This document shows, piece by piece, positions 56,964 to 64,000 of a stretch of DNA of 64,000 nucleotides (position 1 is its first letter; every line of letters starts with the position of its first letter). Below the pieces are notes generated by a model. It searched no databases and was not told the origin of the DNA. It saw only the letters and a list, made by a program, of their open reading frames with translations. Origin of the DNA: Blumeriella jaapii (taxonomy: Eukaryota > Ascomycota > Leotiomycetes > Helotiales > Drepanopezizaceae). The DNA lies in assembly GCA_009599575.1 (NCBI GenBank), contig VWND01000001.1, positions 2,232,001-2,296,000 of the forward strand, written 5' to 3'. The translations under genes were made by a program, and so were the position numbers.

Positions 56964-57617
56964 TCACGACCTGTTAAGGTCCAGCTCATCCTCGACCATC
57001 CCCTTCTCGGCCTCTTTCCCCTCGACAAAAGCCTTCAGATCATTCGCCCAATCTGCAAACCTCTCCACGAGCACCGCCTTCGTCCCCGTCCATGCCATCG
57101 GATAGGCAAGCGGACCTCCAAAAGTCCCCCAGCTTCGATACTCCGTCACCACAGCTCCGGCCTCTTCCCTCCTCTCGAGCAGCTCCTGGACCCTCTCGGC
57201 CTTCAGGGCCGCGCTCCCCAGCGGCACGTTGATCGTCTTCCACGTGATCGCCCAGCCTTCCTTGCCCTCCCGCGAGATCGGCGAGACGGAAACGACTTCG
57301 TGGTCGCCAAAGCTTGTGCTCGTCTGCCCAGCAGGCTTCATGCAGATGTGAAAGGTGATCTTCGTGCCTGCTTTGATCTTCTGTGGGGCCTCGGCGGGAT
57401 CAGCCCCGATGATTTCGCTGCGTGGGATGAATGAGTTCCATTGGGGCCAGCTTGATAGATCGAGGATGGCCTCGAGAACGGCCGCCGCTGGCGCCGAGAT
57501 CTCGGTGGTGGCGAGGATAGTGAAGAGACCACCCTCGGGGTATGTCGGTGTGGGCAGAGGCGGGACCGCAGAGGACTTTGTCAAAGGTGACTTTGGCGAG
57601 GACTTGACGTCTGGCAT
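56964..57617 (-). CDS. SRPBCC/START-fold protein (polyketide cyclase/dehydrase-like)
   Basis: A single exon of 217 residues. From about residue 28 the sequence GLFTILATTEISAPAAAVLE and ILDLSSWPQWNSFIPRSEII shows the first beta strands and helix of the SRPBCC ligand-binding fold; the Trp-Pro-x-Trp-Asn motif is characteristic. The pattern continues with GTKITFHICMKP, DHEVVSVSPI, WAITWKTINVP and a long C-terminal helix (KAVLVERFADWANDLKAFVE). Such proteins bind hydrophobic ligands; no catalytic role can be assigned. The first 27 residues are Pro/Ser-rich and probably disordered. It is convergent with nothing close; the AT-rich island lies upstream. Confidence 0.8.
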   Translation of the reverse strand: MPDVKSSPKSPLTKSSAVPPLPTPTYPEGGLFTILATTEISAPAAAVLEAILDLSSWPQWNSFIPRSEIIGADPAEAPQKIKAGTKITFHICMKPAGQTSTSFGDHEVVSVSPISREGKEGWAITWKTINVPLGSAALKAERVQELLERREEAGAVVTEYRSWGTFGGPLAYPMAWTGTKAVLVERFADWANDLKAFVEGKEAEKGMVEDELDLNRS

Positions 57618-59765
57618 GGTTAGGTGAATGGTGAACGCTGAGACTCTAGGTGTTCTGCAATTCCGGATCTGTAGACTTCCTTCTGTACATCAGATCTCCG
57701 TTTGGAAGTTGGGTTGCTTAGCGCTCACGTGATGTACGCAAAGATTAGGTACCATCTATGTCTGACCTATTGACAGTAACTTAGAAGAGTCGCTCAAAAC
57801 TATGAAGGGCACCTATGTGATTTCACTTCTCAGTTGGGCCTCTCTTCACTGTAGTCATTTTGTGCTGTTTCTTTTTACGTCTGCCCTCTTTCGTGGAAGT
57901 CGTTGTCACATCAGCAACAACTAACTCACTATTACCGTTGAGCAGTGCGGTCTATTATTACTGTCATGCCGACGCATGTTGTCACTTCACATTTAAAAAA
58001 GCTTCTACGAAAAGATGCTAGAAACGAAAGACGATTAAAGATTGCAGGCGTAACAATCTCCAAGCAGATGACTAATTATTCATCTCACCACACCATGCCC
58101 GTGATCTCAAATCCCACAAGTTCCCCATACGCATGGATCAAGCCAAGCAGAAACGAGATGACAGATCAATAAGAAGCGCGCTCACAAATCCTATCTCCTA
58201 GCTTTCCGTGAAGAATGAGAAGAAGTCACAGGAATGTAGGAAGCGAGGAGAAGTCCCTTTCTCGCCTAAGGAAAGGGGGAACGGAAGCACGTAGGCACGG
58301 GTACATAAACACCATTATTTCATTCACTGGTAAGAAAAGTGGATGGGCCTCGATGACTTGACGATAACCAACGTTCCTCCCCGTGGCAGAGAAAAACAAA
58401 ACGGGTTCTTCATGAAGGCTCCGAGAACACCTGACTTCCGTGATGCAGGCCGCGAAAGACAGTGGCGACAATTGAAAGAGGGGTGTTTGATACGAGAACC
58501 TTATAAAAACGATCACTTACGTTCTGTCTGCCCTAACTTCGAGACGTGCGGGATTTGGAGTCCTCCGACCGCCAGATAAGCGGGGAGAAGGGGTCGAAAG
58601 AGAGCTGTGCATGCAGGAAGTGCAAGTGCGTGATAAAACCAAGTTTTCTTCCTGGCGTCTCTCGGAGAATTTATAGGCTTCCGCAACTCGCCAGCCTCGT
58701 TTGGAAGTTCTGAAAACGGGGGATGATGTACTGTATTTTCTAGAAAGCTACGCGAGGAAAGAAAACTATAAACCCTCGCACATGTGGTCCGGGAGTCTTT
58801 TCCCCCTCAGGCCACCAGGCCACAGCAAGGCTGGCTCTGGCTTCCACCATTGTGGATTGGGTTTGAGCTCGCTACTATGCGTGGACATATAGGATTCAAA
58901 ACACTCAAATCACATAGAATTAGCAAGTAGCTTGAAATAACGCGCGGATTGGAACAATCTGATCTTGCTCCTGCTACTGCTACAGTAGTACAACCATCAC
59001 ACAGGGATTGACGGGTGTGAAGAGCGGTGGTGTAGAAGAAAACGAAACCGACGATTAAGTAATGGTTTTTGAGCTTGCTTGGCGTGCTATAGTGACTCTC
59101 AATTCTTGATCTGCTGTCAAGTCCTATCATTGCTATCAATTTTCCCGGGTAGCTGCCAGGCCAGTATCGACATCTACCTCTTTCCGACCTATGTCCATGT
59201 GTATCAGGAAAATTGGAAAAGCAAAATCACGATTATAATCCATTCTAAGAAAAAAGAAGAAGAAAATTCTCGACGTACTTGACTATTTATGTGCTTTAAG
59301 GCTGTGGGAATTGCATCAATTTTAGTTGATTACCATTGATGTCACGGAGGTTAATTTATACAATTCCGGCAGTCTTGCATTCACTGATTCCACATTTGGT
59401 TTGCTTTGTTGCTTCGCTAAAAGTGACTCACCCCTTTTTTTTGCTAAGTATCGGCTGCTGCTAGGAAACAACTATATAACGTATGAGCTATGGAGACTGG
59501 AAATGACCGTACCTGCGCTGCTTCTGCAATTCTAGCGGTTCAGTCTTGTTCCTTTTCTCGTGGCGCTGCTGAGCGACGCTTGTTGTTTTCAAATGCAACA
59601 AGAAATTGCTTAATACGATGATCATCAAGTACTTTTTAAATCGCAGTGAGAATGTTTATCTCGCCATGGATTTTAGCAGACTTTGGATAATTAACTGTGT
59701 TTTAAGTCTAGGTTGTTGTCAATAGCAAACATGCTCTTGTTCATTTTGTTCACCGTCAGTAGCTA
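57618..59765. other. AT-rich intergenic island, left part
   Basis: Over 2 kb without a supported gene. Frames are short and stopped often. Base composition drops in GC compared with the flanking genes, most strongly after 58900. No full transposon ORF seen on either strand. Confidence 0.55.
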
Positions 59766-59766
59766 C

Positions 59767-59794
59767 CAGTACGTGGACACATGAAGTTGCGCGT
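59767..59794 (+). repeat. Left terminal inverted repeat
   Basis: Starts CAGTACGTGGACACATG and ends GTTGCGCGT. Mismatches to the right copy are at positions 5, 6 and 9 only. Confidence 0.85.
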
Positions 59795-59885
59795 GTGTTC
59801 CGGACAGTGACTTATTACAGCCGCCATATACCTCGAAGTTCTTAACGAATACTTTTCTACCATTTTTTACGACGATAGCATTTAA

Positions 59886-59999
59886 ATGCAAAATAATACT
59901 TTAAATTATAAAGCGCATATTATTAAGCTATGGTTTCGTAATATAAGTATGAAATTAGGGCTTTATTCGCCGGATTTTAACCCGATCGGAAACTTATAA
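59886..59999 (+). pseudogene. Transposase fragment, DDE_3 region, inactive
   Basis: 37 codons in frame within the Tc1/mariner remnant, ending at TAA. Family landmarks HKAHI-like and YSPDFNP are kept while two of three catalytic acidic residues in this region are replaced, so the fragment cannot code for an active enzyme. Confidence 0.8.
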
Positions 60000-60334
60000 A
60001 AAATATTTAAAAAACAAATATATTTGAGCTTAAATCAAAGCTAATAGTTATGAAAAATAATAATATAATAGAACGATTTTCAATAAAAACTGTATGAAAA
60101 GCGTGAAAGCTTCCGAAAGATCAGTTGTTAAATAAACTAGCGAAGGGGGTGCAAAAGAGAATAAACGCTGTTAAGGCTGCAAATGGGTGGTATACGAAAT
60201 ACTGGTTGAAATCGAATATTCTTTCGATTTTCAGCTTTTATTTAAGCTATTTGTAATTGAAATCGATTAATTATTGGTGGAGTTATGAAATTGTAAAGGT
60301 AGTAGAATTTTGTTGGGGTACGGACTATTTACTG

Positions 60335-60362
60335 ACGCGCAACTTCATGTGTCTACCCACTG
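60335..60362 (-). repeat. Right terminal inverted repeat
   Basis: On the minus strand starts CAGTGGGTAGACACATG and ends GTTGCGCGT, followed outside by TA. Confidence 0.85.
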
Positions 60363-61383
60363 TATAGCAATTCCCAACTATTAGCTTCCCACGACCCGCC
60401 TCCCCAAATTATTATTGCTAACAACCAGCTCAATCGGAAAAGCGACCGCGATAAATGGTATATTCTCTAACGATTAAGTAAGTAGACAAAGTGCCCAAGA
60501 CCTTTCCTTGATACAACACCTGCCGATGCACTACTTACTTACATCTTATCATCAAGGCTTATAACCAAAAGCAATCCATCCTACTAACCCCCTAATATAC
60601 CAGTACACCGAGGATATCTTGGGCAAGTGGAAATATGTACAACCCTTTAGAATTTCGGCATCGACATGTACATGCTACGTGGAAGAAACATACATGACTT
60701 ACTCCTTACCTACCGGAAGAGTCACCTGACTAATCGTCGGCTCGCTTTGGTAAGGTCATGTTCAGAAAGATGCGGCACAGATAGGCCAGAAGCTTATGCA
60801 GCGGTTAATTAACCTAGGTATCAAAACAATAAATAATGAAGCAGATAGCTTTACATTCCAAAACTCCTCGGCAGCATCTTTTGCGCAGAAGCAAAAGGCG
60901 GCTTTTCTTCGCGGTGTATCAGGATGGTAGTCCTAATAATACCATAGCAGATGTGTGAAGGCTGTTTTTTAACACAAGATAAATAGTACCTAGCCACAGG
61001 CATACCATTGACAACAGCACGAAGCACTTATCCTTCTTTATTCAGCATTGCCCAAATATTTGTTGGACAGTAGCTTTCTTTGTCTCCTTTAGCACAAGAA
61101 CACATCCAAAGCAGAATCCGCTTGATTTCCCATCCGGTAGGCAGGTAGGTAAGGTAGGGTCGGATCATGAAAAAAAATTGCTGCTGGATTGTAAAATGAA
61201 GGGATGAAGAAATGAATAAATGAATAAATCAACTATCCTTATCCCGTTCCAATCTATCAGAAAACCTAACCCATGCTCTATGAAGCGCTTCGTGCAAAAG
61301 AACCAGCCAAAACCTGTTACCTATCCTAACTCCGTGCTCCAGTCATGTTAATCGGCTTCCATTCTCGCGTATCTACTACCCAT
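60363..61383. other. AT-rich intergenic island, right part
   Basis: No gene supported; mostly short T- and A-rich pieces. The last 300 bp are the 3' side of the YOP1-like gene. Confidence 0.55.
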
Positions 61384-62610
61384 CTACGCATCCACGCCCG
61401 TACTCTTCCCAGTATCACTACCCACCGCCTGAGTCCCGCTCATCTCAGCATCGGCATCGCCATCACTCGGACCACCGTGGTCCTTCGCCCCCCAGCTCCA
61501 AGGCATCCAGCTCCCGCCACTCCCTCCCCTGTGGAATGTCGGCCTCAGGGGCGTCTCTCCCTCCTCCGCGCCAGACTCGGCGTCGATTTTCTCAAAGTCG
61601 AGCTCGCTCTTCCGCGTACTGAGCCCATTCTGCTCCTCCTCCTCGCTGCTACCATCGAGAAATATGCTCGTTACGTGACGAGGCGTGGTCGTACCCGCCT
61701 GGCCCTGGAGCGCGTTGGCCTCTTTGTCTAAAGCGGAGAGAAGGATGGCTAAGCGTTCGCGTTGCGCGGATATGAAGGACAGGCGCTCGGCACCACTGAC
61801 CGAAGGCGGGATCAGCGTCCCAGAGTTCGATAGATTGCGGGGCTGGGGGGAAGAGGCGGAATGGGAGGTGGCTGCGTTAACGGCGGAGGCGAGCAGAGAG
61901 TAGAAGTCGGTTGCAGTGCTCGCGGCGGGCATTGCTGGGAAGGCTGGCCGCGCGGAGGGGATGTTGAAGCGCGCGATCAGGCTTTGGGCGTAGGTGTATG
62001 TGGTAGGCGTAGGTGGTGGGGAAGGTTCCTTGGGAGGAAGACCCAGGAGGTGCTGCTTGACGAGCTCGATGGCTTGTTTGAGGTAGGTATAGCCGGCAGC
62101 TTTTGCGCGGTCGTGCGCGGAGGAGATGAAGTCATCGATGGCTCGCTCGTTATCTTGAAGCCACGGGTGGACGTGCGACTGATAGAGGACCTTTGCGCCT
62201 TGTGTTTGGGGGAGGATCAGGTAGAGGAGAAAGGCGAGACGCATCCAGGCGTATCCGGGGATCCTGGGATGCTTGTTAGTTTGCTATCTAGGAGAGAGAG
62301 GGAATGGGACTGCATACCAGAAGAGGATGGAGCCAGCCCAAGACTCAATAAAGAGGGCGACGGCCAGCACGACCCAGTACATGAGCCATGGCGCCAACAA
62401 CGCGGGGTCCGAGGTGTTGAGAGCCTTGTAGGAGGCGAACACGGGGAAAAGGAAGGTCGGGATGGAGCTATAGAGGAGAGTTTAGTTAGTGTTCGTGCTA
62501 TAGAGGGCTCCGAAGCTGGAGAATGGAAGCCGGTGATGATGGTCATGATGATGATGGCGGGATGGAGAACAAGCTTACGATAGAAGGTTGGCGAAGGTCG
62601 AGAAGAACAT
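61384..62610 (-). CDS. YOP1/REEP (TB2/DP1/HVA22) ER-shaping protein
   Basis: Exons 62610-62579, 62467-62318 and 62263-61384 give 353 residues. The family core is FANLLSSIPTFLFPVFASYK, ALNTSDPALLAPWLMYWVVL, AVALFIESWAGSILFWIPGY, LAFLLYLILPQTQGAKVLYQ and SHVHPWLQDNE, which forms paired membrane hairpins that bend the ER membrane into tubules. Canonical Yop1 is about 170-180 residues; here a long Ser/Glu/Pro-rich tail of about 180 residues follows, with a heptad stretch near ISAQRERLAILLSALDKEAN. This matches the longer REEP3/4-like fungal paralogue. The start gives MFFSTFANLL, the usual hydrophobic beginning. Confidence 0.92.
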
Positions 62611-63546
62611 GGCCACGGAGTTCGCTGGGAAGTCTGTGGTGGCGAGAAAGATGGGATGTTCCAGCGTCTTTCCTGGGTCTAGGAGAACATTGGTGATGAT
62701 GGGGTGGAGGGGGTGGAGGAGGAGGTGAAGGAGGAGGGGGAGGGGGAGGAAGAAGAGTGAGGTTGTGATGGAGGATGGATGATGGATGATGGAAATAAGT
62801 TAGTCCGTAATGAACATGAACTGGGGGATGGACCCTTAAGTCTTATGTAGCCCGAAACGCCGGTTGGATGCGGCTAGAGGTGGGACACGGGCGGGGGCGG
62901 GGGCGGGGGCGGGTCGCCGGTTGGTCTCGTGGGCAGTTATCTTATAATAGTCGACAGATATTACCGTAAGTACTACATATACAGACTGTGTAAATCACTA
63001 TTCAGACATTTATCTCACATACAGATACAGATCTATCTGTAACAGAGGTAATCAACATGTCGAGACCCGGGTCTCGTGACTCGCGGAACCACCAGCTGAT
63101 CTCGACTTACTGAACCTAAAGTCTCATCCACCGCGACCTGACTGGACGTCAACCATCACCACCACCATCACCATCACCGACACCGACACCGACAACTCTA
63201 CACATCCACTCCGGGAATAGAGTCAGTCGCCTCCACCTCCACCTGCTACTCTCACCTGCCTCAGCCAGCTCCGCTCCGCTCCGCCTCCAGAACATTCAAT
63301 CAGCCAACCGCCTTCTGCAGCTATGTAAGACCATGCGCTGTGACTGGCAGCATCGGGCTCGTCCAATGCGCGCCACCGACGAAGAGCTGGCATTCGCACT
63401 TTTCCAACTTCTCGGATTCAGCCTGAAATGAAGGCGGCCTCCAAAGAGAGACAGCCACCAGCAGCCACCAACCACCAACCACCAACCCTCCCTCTCCAGT
63501 CAGCTCCATTAGAACACCAGCTCGAACCATCAGCACCTACGCAAGC
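62611..63546. promoter_or_regulatory. Bidirectional promoter region YOP1-like / TANGO2
   Basis: Starts with purine-rich GGAGGA repeats near 62700-62760, then a GGGGGC array and, nearer TANGO2, ACC/CACCAT and CCGACA repeats around 63150-63200. An open frame on the minus strand at 63882-63418 overlaps TANGO2 and is not supported. Confidence 0.5.
62889..62913 (+). repeat. G-rich array with G-quadruplex potential
   Basis: Five G runs of three to five, each separated by a single C (GGGCGGGGGCGGGGGC...), on the plus strand, within a promoter region. Confidence 0.85.
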
Positions 63547-64000
63547 ATGTGCATCGTAATAGCCACCACCGCCCACCCCTCCTACGCCCTCATCATCCTC
63601 GACAACCGCGACGAGTTCATCACCCGCCCGACCTCCCGCCCGCACTGGTGGTCCTCGCACCAGGGCCACCAGCACATCCTCTCCGCGCGCGACCTCCAGC
63701 GCGCCGAGCAAGGTACCTGGCTTGGGATCACCCGCACCGGGAACTTCGCCGTGCTGACGAACTACCGTGAGACGGACACGCACGATGCCGCGTGCCCCGT
63801 CATCGGCACCCGGAGCCGGGGCGGCATGGTGACGGCCTGGCTGACGGCCGCCGTGGACGAGGACACGGATGCCTTCGTTCATCGCCTGATGGCCGCGGAT
63901 GGCGTCAAGGGCGTGGGCGGCTTCTCGCTGCTGTGCGGGAGGCTGCGGAGACGGAAATGTGGTGCGGAGAGCCAGCGAGAGCTCGAACCCCTGGCTATCA
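63547..64000 (+). CDS. TANGO2 homologue (NRDE family), 3' end beyond the window
   Basis: Begins MCIVIATTAHPSYALIILDN with the family signature NRDEF at residues about 20-24, then RPTSRPHWW, GTWLGITRTGNFAVLTNYRE and GFSLLCGRL. TANGO2/NRDE proteins (DUF833) are linked to Golgi organisation and to haem or lipid handling in mitochondria; the reaction is not settled. The N-terminal Cys after Met is conserved and may be an N-terminal nucleophile. The open frame runs to the last base, so the C-terminal part and any later exons are missing. Confidence 0.9.
   Translation, partial: MCIVIATTAHPSYALIILDNRDEFITRPTSRPHWWSSHQGHQHILSARDLQRAEQGTWLGITRTGNFAVLTNYRETDTHDAACPVIGTRSRGGMVTAWLTAAVDEDTDAFVHRLMAADGVKGVGGFSLLCGRLRRRKCGAESQRELEPLAI

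Larger units (their letters stand above)
59767..60362. mobile_element. Degenerate, internally deleted Tc1/mariner element
   Basis: A 596-bp block flanked by inverted terminal repeats of 28 bp: left 59767-59794 and right 60335-60362, matching at 25 of 28 positions, both starting CAGT and containing GACACATGAAGTTGCGCGT. A TA lies directly outside the right end and one base outside the left end, as expected for TA target sites. Inside, a frame starting at 59886 reads MQNNTLNYKAHIIKLWF and YSPDFNPIGNL before a stop at 59997, the DDE_3 transposase region. The second catalytic Asp (usual MQDNA) is Asn and the final Glu (usual NPIE) is Gly. A later piece reads INAVKAANGWYTKYW, like the C-terminus of Tc1-type transposases. 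The N-terminal DNA-binding half is missing. Confidence 0.82.

Noticed and set aside
63418..63882. Minus-strand frame of 154 residues
   Set aside because: Antisense of TANGO2 plus its leader; TANGO2 has a clear family signature.
1..64000. tRNA or rRNA genes
   Set aside because: I looked for the GGTTCGANTCC-type T-arm with matching acceptor ends and saw none; a covariance-model scan would be decisive.

Overview
The window is eukaryotic and reads as nuclear DNA of a filamentous ascomycete (Pezizomycotina, most likely Dothideomycetes; the class is an inference). Genes are split by many short GT-AG introns of about 46-110 bp. The proteins are typical of moulds: KIN1 kinase, KRE2-family mannosyltransferase, HIR1, CAF40, MON2, MMS2 and an SLP2-like stomatin. 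There are no bacterial operons, CRISPR arrays, rRNA or tRNA genes that I can recognise. About 24 protein-coding genes can be supported, two of them cut by the window edges.

Layout. 0-8 kb: the 5' part of a repeat protein (minus), MGM101 (minus), a tiny four-exon COA4/CMC3 gene (minus), biotin-protein ligase (plus) and a secreted GH12-fold protein (plus). 8-16 kb: a T-rich stretch, an interspersed tandem repeat array at 9.29-9.85 kb, a Ser/Glu-rich protein of unknown function and a GPATCH1-like splicing protein (both minus). 17-27 kb: KIN1 kinase, CAF40, an unknown protein and an LYR-motif protein (all plus). 27-37 kb: MMS2 (minus) and MON2 (plus) diverge from one promoter; SLP2 (minus) and a WBP4-like splicing protein (plus) diverge from another. 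37-46 kb: a zinc-independent oxidoreductase, HIR1, a GT15 mannosyltransferase and a DUF1772 membrane protein (all plus). 46-56 kb: a tentative membrane protein, a Trp-rich membrane protein, a metallothionein-like Cys-rich protein, a copper amine oxidase and an amino-acid permease (all minus). 56-64 kb: an SRPBCC/START-fold protein (minus), an AT-rich gene-free island with a broken Tc1/mariner element, a YOP1/REEP homologue (minus) and the 5' half of a TANGO2 homologue (plus).

The genes are mostly unrelated housekeeping functions: mitochondrial maintenance (MGM101, COA4, SLP2, LYR protein), mRNA splicing and decay (GPATCH1, WBP4-like, CAF40), trafficking and cell surface (KIN1, MON2, YOP1, TANGO2, GT15), and chromatin and DNA repair (HIR1, MMS2). 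A local theme may be copper: a metallothionein-like gene lies immediately downstream of a copper amine oxidase on the same strand.

The most notable observations are: (1) a GH12-fold secreted protein that seems to have lost its catalytic nucleophile; (2) a gene whose stop codon and last ten codons lie inside a tandem repeat array; (3) a truncated, dead Tc1/mariner element with recognisable terminal repeats; (4) two small multi-exon Cys-rich genes that are easily missed; (5) a series of one- or two-base frameshifts, mostly at short homopolymers, in otherwise conserved genes (MON2, HIR1, GT15, amine oxidase), which look like sequence errors more than decay. I did not find a convincing new multi-gene system. 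Exon boundaries were deduced by eye from splice signals, reading frame and family conservation, not by alignment software.
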